Source: Rhodamnia argentea (taxonomy: Eukaryota > Streptophyta > Magnoliopsida > Myrtales > Myrtaceae). From it: a stretch of 64,000 nucleotides of DNA. A program made the position numbers and the translations under genes. Positions 1-11,000 of this stretch are shown here, piece by piece. The notes under the pieces were generated by a model. That model saw only the letters and a program-made list of their open reading frames with translations, did not search any database and was not told the origin of the DNA. Position 1 is the stretch's first letter, and each line of letters opens with the position of its first letter. The DNA lies in assembly GCF_020921035.1 (NCBI RefSeq), contig NC_063150.1, positions 930,001 through 994,000 on the forward strand, given 5' to 3'.

Positions 1-1759
1 CAGCTTCGCCTGGCTTCAGTGACTAGCGATGCGACTTGGACTGTCCTCTGGCCTTGCTTTAAAATGTCTATGTGAGTCATGTGTAGCTGATAGATAGATT
101 ACAGGTGAGAGGAATATGTCTTGTGCATGCCATTTTAAATTATTCAAGCCAGTGCTTTTGTGCGTGCACGCCTCCAGGATTCGCTGTTGCAAAATTAGGA
201 ACGGTTAATAAATGGTCAAAACTTACATTGTTTTTTAAGTTTAGTTATAGAAGGAATCGAAAGGAAATTAGAGAAGGGAGCCCAGAGCAAGAAGAAAGAG
301 GATATCATGACTTTCCCTGATTTTTGTTTGCTCATATTTGTTGGGTTAAAAGCTGTGGAGGGGAATGAAGTAAGTTTTAGTCTGAAGTGTCATTTGTCAT
401 ATTTGCGGTGAGAAGCACAAGTAAAACTGAAACGTGACTAGTCTTATTGGCAGTGAGAAATAAAACGCTACTTCAGGTATTACATGTTTCAACTTGCGAG
501 CCTTTTGGATTTCCATCCGCTTCAATTAATTCTTCATGAGAGATTAGGCCAAAGGCATATACTTTTTTCTTATTTCTCCTTTTCCCTTGTTAGCTTTCTT
601 TCACTTCTTCCCAGACAATGGAAATGTTTCCTTATGTTTATTTTTCCTCTCACTTCACCTTCTCCCCAACCAAAGTAAGCATGAAAAACCAAGGTGATTA
701 CGCTGATGAGTTTGGTTCAAGTGGTTGGAAAGTTTGATTTGGAGCTTAAGCTTGTCACTTGGAACAATTATACTGTATTCCATGTGTTGGTGTATTTGAG
801 GATTAGCAATAAGTTTGCACATCTTATGGGATAACCTACAATATAGCAATTTGACACACTTGCTAGTTGCATTTCTGAAAGGTATAACTAAGCTGAACTG
901 AATTAAGATCTAAAACTTTCAGACCTAATCGGTTGGGTTTTCTCTGTTCTACCAGGTTGAACAAGTACCCTTCCATTTTGCTGGGCATACGTCATTCTCA
1001 CTATTATCGCTATTTCAACTACTGGAAGAATTACTTTGAAGATATTCCTTTTTTTGTAGAGCACGGGGAATACTCTTTTTTTATTTTTCATTTTTTGGCA
1101 CAGATATGGATGTACTGATATAACTCCTGCATCTTTTTATGGAAGTACACTGGCATTTGAGTAAAGCAGCGGAGATATTTATTGTGACAAAATGATATAG
1201 GTCTTTTTTTTTTTTTGGCTATCGACATTGATATTAAAGTCAAGGTTAAGTCTACTTTTTGTTTTTGAAGTATCGTTTGTTCGATTTGGTCATCTTGACT
1301 TTGTATTTCATGGAATCAAGCCCCGCCACTTGTAGAAGCAAAGGTCCTTCCTTCACTGACATTGTCAATGTGTTGACATACATGCTGACATACTTTATTG
1401 AAGTACAAAATAGTTGAAGTTAATCAGTAAGAAATTATAAGAACGTAACTTTAAGAAGAAACAAAAAAGGAAAGAGAAAAAATAAGTTTGTGAAAAGGGA
1501 AGAAATTATTTAAGCAACATGTAAGTAGTTGATATCTACCGTGTAATTTAAAATTGGGAGTAGAGGGTACATTCCTGTGTGTAAGGTTGTTTGGTCACTG
1601 GTGGTGAGCATTCTGATGTTGGTGGCTATGCTTGACTTTGTTATTGGTTGGTGGTACGAAGTATAAGCTGTCACGTACAGCCAGCTTGATACATAGCTTT
1701 TCTTTTCTGAAACATTGTAATTTGACAATGTTAATCAGGTCATCTCTTTTCTGTTTCAG
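1..1759 (+). other. Probable intron sequence of the L22 gene
   Basis: No exon could be supported here. The stretch is AT-rich, with only short open frames that resemble no L22 presequence, and it ends in a good acceptor (ctgtttcag) at 1759. It is most simply read as intron upstream of the first visible L22 exon. A short open frame at 1-68, followed by a GTGAGT, is a possible but unproven upstream exon end. Confidence 0.5.
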
Positions 1760-3092
1760 GGGATTTCTAGTTCAAGAAAGCTCCTGGCTGATTCATCTGA
1801 CACAGCTCCTATTTCTTCTCCATTAACTCCTATGTTGCCACTAAGCAGTGGAACAGGTGAAAGTCAGAAAGTGGTTTCTAAGCCTTCAAAAGTTCAAGCA
1901 GTATTGAAAGGCATAAAGCAGGTAAAGTTGCAAGATTGTGCTCATTTTTATCTATTATGTAGGGTTTCAGATTCTGCCTATGTTTGATCGAAAGCTTTTC
2001 TAGCCCAGTCATCCAATAAGATTGACTGAGATCACGTGAATGTGAAAATCCATATGGTGATCTTGAGTTGTGGTTCTATGGTTCTCTTTGTAGAGTACGA
2101 GGACTACTAAGACTGGTTTAAAAATTTGATGCACTAAGTTAAATAGTAGATTCTTATTAGTTTTCGTTAAGTATGACCAGTTGTTAAATGTCCATTGGTA
2201 GTCCGATAGATTGTTCAGCATTACTCAAATGCTTTTAGAAGGCAAATTGATAAGTTTTTTATGAGAAATCCGAGTACCCATTTTTAGCATCTCATGAGGC
2301 TACATAACAGATGATATTGTTTATGTACTTTCATATATCTTTTCCTTGAAATAATTTGTGTAAGAAAAAAGGACTTGTGCCAATGACTTGTTTGCTGCTT
2401 AACTTTGGCTCTGCAAACACAGGATCTGTAGAGTGCTTCTTTTCTCCGGATAATCTGTGGTGCTGTGATAGGCCATCGGTGTTGCATTTCTCAGTACCCT
2501 TAGTAATACTCATAGTTTTATTTTCTTATCTCTTGAAAGTATATGTTGTGGGTTGATTTATTGATGAAAGCTCTTCCACTATGATTTTATAATGCGACAG
2601 TACGTCTCACTGCTATTTGGGGCCTTTTTCGTTTATTGTTCCCTTGAATCAGATGCTCATGCTTACACTGTAATTTTAGCTTCTCTTCTGGTTTTAGAGT
2701 CCTAAGAAGGTCAATTTGGTCGCTGCTTTGGTTCGTGGAATGCGTGTTGAAGATGCATTGTTGCAATTGCAAGTGACCGTAAAAAGAGCTGCAAAAACCG
2801 TCTACCAGGTGATACAGACTCGAGATGATGCGACTTTTCATATTGAAAAATTTGAGAATTATTCTTGCCTTGCCATTTGTGGAACTACTTTGCATCTTTT
2901 ACTTTTAAAGTCATTGCACTGCACCCTCAGGTTTGTTATTCGCCTATTGGACATGTTACCAAATCATCCCGCCCCCCTCCCTCCTGAAAACACCTCCCTT
3001 GCTCAAAATAAATGAAAAAGCCCTAACTCTAGCAAAGCTTCTGCCGGTACCTGGTTTGTTTCTCTTCCTCCAATGTTGGTACCACGACTTCG

Positions 3093-3144
<52 letters not shown>

Positions 3145-3990
3145 CTATTTCTGTGGATTTGAAGCTGTCCGATAGTGACAATCTTGTCCACCACGAGCTC
3201 GTGTCACAACGCTTTCTAAGCGATGTGCAGTGGAGGGGGTGGGGAGGGGGGAGAGAGTGGATGCTAATTGTGGCCAGGCATGGCAACAGCAGTAGAAAGA
3301 TTAAAGTTTTGGTGATTTGAGAATTAATTTGTTTTTATTTTTATTTTTTTCTATTATAAAGGGTAAATTTGGTCTTTTTTGTCTATGAAGTTTTGTCCTA
3401 AATGCTAAGTGGGTTTCTAGAGATAGGCGAAACTGAGTGATATTTGTAGAAAAAGAGAGGATGGTTTTTGGCACTTAATTTTCCTTTTATTACTTGTTAT
3501 TTTTAAGACTATCGCTTTTCATTTGCTTGTGCATTAATCATGTTATAGTGAATTTTTCAGGTTATTCACTCTGCTAGAGCAAATGCCTCGCACAACCATG
3601 GATTAGATCCCGAAAAACTTCTTGTTGGTAAATTATCGAATAGGAAATGCTTCAATTTGTTTAATGCTGACTCAGATTAGTTTTTGACTTCCCTTTTTGT
3701 CGAATACAGCCGAGGCATTTGTAGGAAAGGGATTTTACCAGAAGAGAATTAGCTACCATTCAAAAGGAAGATGTGGAATCAAAGTGAGACCTGAGTGCCG
3801 CCTGACAGTAGTAGTGAGGGAGGTAACTGCCGAAGAAGAGGCTGAGATAGCAAAGCTGAGAGTAAGCAATTTCCGCAAGCTTACAAAGCGGGAAAGTCGG
3901 CTTGTTCCCCATAAGCTCATTGAGTCCACTCCAATCTGGAACCGTAAAGGCAAAGCTGGCAAGAATGAGTCGAGTGCGATGGCTGCATGA
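1760..3990 (+). CDS. Ribosomal protein L22 (uL22), mitochondrial type, 5' partial
   Basis: This encodes a plant uL22 protein of the organellar large ribosomal subunit, most like the Arabidopsis mitochondrial-type L22 (At1g52370/At4g28360 family, from memory). Four exons join in phase: 1760-1921, 2698-2808, 3561-3627 and 3710-3990 (TGA 3988-3990). All introns have GT-AG ends. The reconstructed sequence starts GISSSRKLL, contains VQAVLKGIKQ, SPKKVNLVAALVRGM, ARANASHNHGLDP and GRCGIKVRPECRLTVVVRE, and ends in a basic tail after IWNRKGKAG. This covers the whole L22 fold, about 207 residues. The N-terminal presequence expected for the family is missing: the first visible exon begins in phase 0 and no convincing upstream exon was found in 1-1740, so the 5' end probably lies before the window. 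The intron 2809-3560 carries a CT/AT microsatellite. Confidence 0.9.
3100..3144. repeat. (CT)n-(AT)n compound microsatellite in L22 intron
   Basis: A run of CT dinucleotides passes directly into AT dinucleotides inside the intron 2809-3560. It is likely length-variable between individuals. Confidence 0.9.
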
Positions 3991-5340
3991 TCCATTTTAT
4001 CCTGGATCACTGCACTTGTATGGTTTACTTCTGATGAAGTTTTGAAACGCCCCTTTGTTTAGAATGTAGCCAGGTGCGAGCGAGGAGAACCTAGCAATAG
4101 TCCCCAGTACATTTAGAGGTAATTCTGAATGAAGGTAAATTAATTAGTGACGTTAATTACCGTTGGAGGAAGGTAGGTTTTGTTGAACGTAAACACCAAA
4201 TCTTCGAGCTCACTTTTGATGGACTTTAAAACATAAAACGGAGTCGAAGAGTGATGGCCTGCTGAAAGTCATTAGCAGGATTTTTTTTTTTGTTGAATTT
4301 GTTGCTATGAGCTAAGGGGAAACATCTTCGGTTCATTCTGCTTGATCTAGAGTTAACAATTGGCTGCGGGCTTGCATGACCCGGAACTTGCCTTCTTTCT
4401 GAGTCTTCATGCTAATATCATTCCTTATTCAATTGCTTGGGAGAAATTCAAGGTTTTCTGCATCTGCTGATAAATCTGTGCAAAATATAGGGGCCAGCGA
4501 GAGCTAAAAATCATGTCTTCCGCAATGTCTCTGGGCGTATGAGCGAATATGTTGCCTATTTCAAAGGTTATGGGCGTCTCCACTTTAACTAGCATCATGG
4601 TTTAAGGTGGTCTTAACGCATTCACAGGTCCTTTGAAACACTAGATTGCCGTGGTTCTGCCATGAGTACCTCCGAAAAATTATCTAAACATGAGCGGAAC
4701 GGAACAAGACCTTTCACCATGTGTGGTCAACCTTATCTCAGCCCCAAAGTTCCAATTTGAAAGGGTCCTTGAAATAATTTTTTTTTTAATTTCATAACAT
4801 CTATGTCGGTTTTTCTATTTGAATGAGTTCAAATTTTAAAAAAAAAAATCGCTTTATAGATGGACTGCTACTCTTATTGATATTGATAAGTGCAGGCTGC
4901 GAAGCCGCTAAAGCCCTTCACACATTGAGTGTGGTGCTAAATGAGGTAGACCCCTAACCAAGTCTTCTTACAATCATGATCCTTGCGGATCGGATCATCC
5001 ATATAATATATAAAAAAAAAATTCATACATTTTATATCTTTCCTTTCGAATGAGATCTCAATTCCAACGTTTCCTCGGATTGGCTTTGGGCCTTTCCTAG
5101 CTGTGGTAGCCCTTGGACGCTGTGCAACAACTTTTCCAATTAGCTAGACATCTCTTTGTTCGGGTCATGCACACCACAAGTAGAAAAAAATAGATCTCTT
5201 ATTCGCCTTCCAATGGGGGAACTCTCTCGGGTCCTATTTTTTTGGAATCTCTTTGGATCATCGGGTAAAGCAGCTGGTCCAGCATTAACATAATCCCCGA
5301 GCGGAACTCGTAGCCGCTAACCCTAATATAAACTTTCCTG
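3991..5340. other. Non-coding interval downstream of L22
   Basis: Holds the L22 3' UTR, then AT-rich DNA with no gene-like frame. The part from about 5040 to 5340 has a more even base composition, joins the plastid-derived fragment and may have arrived with it. Its inverse strand contains a short open stretch (ending near GDYVNAGPAALPDD) that I do not recognise. Confidence 0.5.
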
Positions 5341-5342
5341 CT

Positions 5343-5490
5343 CAATTTTTTCGAACTCTTTTTACGATTAAGCGACCCTCTTTAGATAATTCGTTCAATC
5401 CAAGGATAGCTATAATGTCATGAAGTTCTTTATAATGTTTTAAAGTTTGTTTAACTCTTTGCGCAATTTCATTATGTTCCTCCCCCAATA
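5343..5490 (-). pseudogene. atpB: Fragment of plastid atpB (ATP synthase CF1 beta)
   Basis: Read on the minus strand this gives [20 protein letters not shown] followed by [19 protein letters not shown] and a stop. That matches the C-terminal part of plastid ATP synthase beta ([20 protein letters not shown], then [21 protein letters not shown]) rather than the nuclear mitochondrial beta subunit, which has GVQKVLQNYKNLQDIIAI there. Codon choices also follow the plastid gene closely. The match stops abruptly after the position equal to the IE of RKIE, where an in-frame TGA appears. It is therefore a non-functional organellar insertion. Whether it came directly from plastid DNA or via a plastid-derived mitochondrial segment cannot be told here. 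Confidence 0.8.
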
Positions 5491-6390
5491 ATGTATCTTC
5501 ATATATCAAGAACTAAAAAATCACCCTTTTCATTCTGGTATGACGGAGGGATCGTACCATTCGTGCCTTTTTTTTTTCATGCTTTTCCAGAAGGTCTGAA
5601 AAAAGCTGTAATCAATGAGATTTTCCTAATCCAGCAACGAGAATGCTGCCTTGCCCTTCTCCTGCTGTGGAAGGACTTCAGCCTGTGGGGTAAAGTCTTA
5701 AAAATTGTCAACTTGGTGCATTTAAGTTTCAAAAATTTATCAAAACTTGCAATTTTGATGCACTTTGCGTCAGTTCTTCCGTTGATGGAAGGGCTTAATT
5801 GGACCAAAAGCTACAAGTTTTGAAACTCAAATGTAAGAAATGAAAGTTTTAGGATTTAAGTGCATGAAATTGACATGTTTTAGGACTTAGCCTCAAAAGT
5901 TTCTTTGAATTATCTTTCCGTGGTTCATCTCTAATGGTCAGGCTTGTAAAGTTAGCTTAGTGGTTAAGCGCTTAATTTTGATATAATTTGATCTATGTTC
6001 AGATCACAACGTCTGTTACTTAGATTAAACTTACATCCGCGATCTTAGGTGGAGCTTCACTTGATGATGTGAACGTAACTATCTACATGTATTTTAAGGG
6101 TTAGTCGAGCTGAAAGGGTAAGATCCCCCGTGCTATCGTTAAAGAAATTGTTCTCGTCTTTTGTTTTGGCTGGACATCCAGCGGTCTTTGTTGCCGATTT
6201 TCTGCAGTTTTATACCAAAACGCCGATTACATGTTGACAAATCTAGTGGAAAGACAGAGACATAAGAGTTTATAATTTGAGAGGCTTTGTCCCATTGGAG
6301 CGTGTCCTATGTTTGCATTCATGATCACTTAACTTGCCGAAAGCTTAATTTTTTTTTTTTTTTTCCATCTCCAAGAATCTTACCACAGAA
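5491..6390. other. Non-coding interval
   Basis: AT-rich sequence without recognisable gene content. Open frames here have no family resemblance, and several short oligo-T runs occur. Confidence 0.5.
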
Positions 6391-6395
6391 GCAAA

Positions 6396-7640
6396 AGCAA
6401 TTTGAAATTAAATTAATCAGCAAAGAAAAGGAGACCTTGAAAATAATTGGAGAAATTTTTAGTCCACCAAGCTATAAAAATGCTACTCTTGCTCCATGCA
6501 TCAGTGCAACAACAATGGAGATGAAAATTGACCCGACTTGCTATCTCTCCATGAAAATTGAGCACATCTCTTGTACTCTCAAGAAGTCTCTCTCCGAGGC
6601 CCTCACCCGGTTTTGCCCCTTCTCTGGGCGGCTCACCAAAAAGCAACCTCTATGTCGATCGCAACGATGCGGGGGTGGTGTATGTCGAGGCCCGTGTGGA
6701 TTGTTTGCTCTCTGAGTTTGCCGAGAAACCCGAGATTAGGCCGCTAGACAAGTTGCTCCCATTGCATGGGGTTTCGGCCGGACCAGACGAAGAAGCCTTT
6801 CTGTTAGGGATAAAGGTGAACATGCTCTCGTGGGGGAGGGATCGTTGTCGGGATTTCCGGCTCACACGTTGTGACCACATTTATAGCTTTTGAGGACATG
6901 GACCGCCATAGCCACAAGATCTCCCGATCAATCGATGCAGGCGGGACTGCACAGCCGCATCAACCCTCTTCCCGAGCAGTGATACGATGCCTAGCAATGC
7001 TAGAATGTGGCTGGGGAGCCCCTTTACCAAACCGGGAAAGAGCAGTCGGAGGAGATTTGTGTTCGACTCTGCAGCCCTCTCAAAGTTATAACTTAATGCT
7101 AGGTGAGTTCATTACCAGTCTGATTTAGCCTTTCAACCAACTCGAAAATCCTTATTATAAGGTACTTTGGACATCTGGGGGAGAAAGTTCACTATTTCTT
7201 ATTCCGGATTCGAAATGATTGACTTTTGTAGTTTAGTTTACTGCATTTTATGAACTTACACAAGCTAGCCAGGAGCGAATTCGTTCTAAACCCAACTCGA
7301 ATTCAAGCGCTGACCGGATTCATCTGGAAACATGCAATAAGAGCTTCTAGGATGCTGTCAGGCACGCAGCCCCCATTGGCAATGGCCCACTCGGTGAACC
7401 TCCGCTGCCGAGTGGAACCGCCACTGCCCGAATATCCAACCTGGAATATCACCTGGCCAGAAGAGGCGGGACAGATCTATACGAAGATGAGGCAAGATTG
7501 TCACACTTTTGTTAGTGGCGCGGCGTGGGATTCGACGACGTGGATTTCGGGTGGGGTAAGCCCAGACGGGTGATTATCAGGACGGCACGATGTATGAAAG
7601 TGGATAAACTCCGTTCTTGGATCAACATTAGTTCTATCTT
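6396..7640 (+). pseudogene. BAHD acyltransferase pseudogene (vinorine synthase-like clade)
   Basis: Pieces of a BAHD acyl-CoA-dependent acyltransferase lie in order but in different frames: an N-terminal part with LKKSLSEALTRFCPFSGRL (to about 6640), then NLYVDRNDAGVVYVEARV (about 6645-6830), then GGIVVGISGSHVVTTFIAFE (about 6835-6980), then GSPFTKPGKSSRRRFVFDSA (about 7010-7088), then EFVLNPTRIQALTGFIWKHA to about 7490, and finally VDFGWGKPRR at 7540-7570. At least three frameshifts are needed. The catalytic HXXXD motif reads HKISR at 6913-6927, so its Asp is Arg. A stop TAA lies at 7089-7091 and about 60-70 codons are missing before DFGWG. A GT-AG intron may remain at 7103-7272, because joining across it gives NARSEF in frame. 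BAHD enzymes acylate alcohols or amines in specialised metabolism; this copy cannot. Confidence 0.9.
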
Positions 7641-8031
7641 GTCCCTCTTCTTTACCTCATGATGGAGGACCCTAAACATAGGAATGAGGCACAACTATCA
7701 TCTGCCTATCTACGTATGTCCGAAAGTGGATAAAGCTCGCATGAGGCTGAGCCATGGATTTGATTTTGATGACCACTTTAACAAATCTCTAGTAGTTCTT
7801 TAATTTTGCATCTCTTAGTAGAAGATAGAAGATGACAACCAGGACTACTCAAATCTTCTCCTACATTCTCCCTATACGTTATTGAACTATTGCACAACAA
7901 TTAAACAAAAACAAAAACATTACCCATGGCCGAAAATATAGAAAACGATATCAAGGCCTACCTTATGGCTTGACTTATTCCTAATTATTACTCTGAAGGT
8001 TCGGGTCTCATCACAGAGAAAATCGATAGAG
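7641..8031. other. Short intergenic stretch
   Basis: Lies between the BAHD pseudogene (+) and the 3' end of the FMN-binding gene (-). It should hold the latter's 3' UTR on the minus strand. No coding content is visible. Confidence 0.5.
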
Positions 8032-11000
8032 CTAGTAAGGGTCGGGATTCCTATATCCATCACCATGAGTTCTCAACTTTTTCCTCCGTGACCTCGGGAA
8101 TAATAGTTGCTGAATCTGCTTCTCTGCTGCAGCCTCCGATGTGGCCTGGAAGAAATATGGTCTTTGACCATCAAACAACCCAAGCAGGAGAGTACAAAAG
8201 ATAAAGAAGAGAAAGGAAGAAAGAGTGTAACACTTTCTCCATGAACTATCTCCTGAAATGATCCTGTCAATCTTGACGAAGCAAAGAAAAGTTGGACCTT
8301 ACTTCATTAGTTAATGACATATGAGGCTTATGCATCTCTCTCTCCCCCCCTGTATGCACATGCGTGCACCTTGGCACACTTGCAGATGCTCCTAGCGGCT
8401 CAATTTATTTATTCGTACTACAGGTAAAATCCAAATGGTTCTAACAATTGAGGAAAGGCCACGTTTTTTATGGTTGAAAGAAAAGACAAAGTAAAAGCTT
8501 TCATTTTTAAATTGCAGCAAGAGCTCACCTGAGTTTTGAAAGGAAAACGGTGTGTTCGTACTTCGGCTCCAGAATAAACTCTGACATCCATGCCCAGACT
8601 GTCAACTCCAATTAGATTAGCTCCCTATATGAGCAGGTATTTGATCAGGAACAAAAGGACTTGTAAATGAACAGCAGTAATTGAATAGCCAAAAGAACAA
8701 AAGTTTGCAAGGCACAATCCATCCAAACACACAAAATGGGATATGTAATGAGAGAGAACAAATTAAAAAACCTTTAAGAAGAAAACGACAAAAGAATACC
8801 ATATTAAGCTATTTTCCGCATGACAGTTGCTAAATGCTTCTTCTCAAATGATACATTGAGGTAGAGAACACAAAAATCTTGTTTTTTTAACCTGGATGGA
8901 TCCCAGGAAAGACAGAATGAAACATTGGGAAGCTGAAATTATATAAAGGGTTACTGAGTTTGGGATGGGAAATAAATATAGTCGGAGAAGATGCGCAAAA
9001 CAGGAAGCTTGTAGTATCATCAAACATCCCTAAATTATGAAAAAATTCTGTGAAAATGTCGGAGGGGAAAAATAATAATCTAGGATGGCTAGTATCTTAA
9101 TAGGTTGCTTCAAGGACATTCTTGAGAGAGTGGTTTTCTACCGAACAAATGGGAACTACAATCTATCAATACTGATCATTCCCATATCTATATGACTAGA
9201 CTGAAAGAGCAAAAGATAAAAAAAAGTTTGCCAGGAAAAGAAAAGGAGAAAATGTATTTACACTACAAGTTACTAAAGCAAAACACATAGAAACCATGAC
9301 ACATGCAGTGCTCTGATCCACACGCCACTAAAATGTGAAGGAAAATCCTGACACATCCACGGAGAAGCTACAAAGAGATTATGACAAAATACCGAGACTG
9401 ACTCCTTTACCTCCACATGAAGCCCCTTCCTTTTGCAGAGAGCTTTCAGGGCAACATTGCACCTAATTCCTTTCTCGCTAAAGCGGTCTAGAATTGCTGA
9501 CGTGGAGTGTACAAGGACATCGGGCTCAGCATCTAGAAAATCTTGCAAATGAATTTCGCACTGAAAGCAAGAAACTGCAAAATTACTGGAAGTTCAACAC
9601 TTTTTACATGACCTATTTCGTTGTGGTCGGAAGATAATGTGATAAGTCACAACGAAACGATATAGATATACATGGAACCAGACAGTGGACCAACCCCAGG
9701 ATCAACTGGAACCGTCTTATGTAACATTACAAAGAAAGATGACCACCAAGAGAGTAAAATATACCTGAGAACCATACACTGAGAACAGCTCTATTCTCAA
9801 AATCTCTAACCTATAAATTATCGAGTTACAGCCTTTCCTGTCGCTTGAAGCCAAGGTAACGACATCAGCATCTAAACAAGAAGACAAGTTTTAGTAGAAG
9901 GAATGTCCCATTAAAGTACTAACAACTACTATGCACGACATTCTTCTTTCAGCAATGCAAAAAATAATCTCGCAAAAAGGACATATTAGACACCTCAATC
10001 CTCATACTTCCAACTCAGGAAGACCAATGGAAATATCTTCGATAATTCAAAAAATGTAATCACATAGTAGAAATTCAAGTTATTCGGCAATAGAAAATAG
10101 TGGGTTGGTCCATCACATAGATTCTGTTGTTGAACTATACCTTTCCAGTCCAAGTTGTGGTTATCGGCATCCTCACTTTGAAAGAGCTTTCTCAGATAAG
10201 ATTCTTCATCAGAAAAAGCAGGTCTGAGGCATCCCAAAATGGACAAGCCATTTGATGGATTGTCCATCTTTTTTTCATACTCCGTATTGACTGCCTATAA
10301 AATGAAGTCAGAAAGTTTTCTTTTAGCACAATGAAAAAAATCACTTCTCCTGCTTATAAGTGCAAATAGACAGACATCACGCTACCTACACATACTCTTC
10401 TGGAACAGAAAGAGAGGGTGGCTGGATTGAACAAGCACTAAACAAAGACAGGAGTGAATGAGAGAAAAGAAGGAACAGAGCAAGCAAGCTCTCTATGGAA
10501 AATCCTTGAGGGTTATTACTATGGAAGTCTCGGTTGCAAGACTGATTTAATAGGGGACAAGTGAGCATTTCAAGACAAACTTGCCGACTGATCTGGAAGT
10601 TCCTGCAAGCTAAGCATCATCAATGACAAAGACTACATCCAGGCCTAGACCTTTACATATGAAACTTGTTGTACACCATTGAAATGCTATTCAATGCTAC
10701 AATGTACTCCGGTACTGGATTTTCATTTTAGGGGTGCTTTTCCCCATATCCTCAATGCAGTCGATGCTAAAATCTACACTTTTTAGCACTAATACACAAT
10801 AGCCATTATGGAGCAAATGAGAGAAGTAAGAAAAGGTCATTGTGAAGATGCATGTTCCTTTGGTGTCATCATTTTAAACAGGTACTCGACATAACAAAGC
10901 TATAAAAGGATTAGTATCTCAACTTAAAGCTACCATACACCAGAACTGAAAAATTCATGTTGATAATGGAGTTGCAAAGAAGAGTCAAGCACACAGCTGA

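Noticed and set aside
1-75. Upstream exon of the L22 gene ending before GTGAGT
   Set aside because: The short open frame does not resemble known L22 presequences, and its phase cannot be checked without the sequence to the left.
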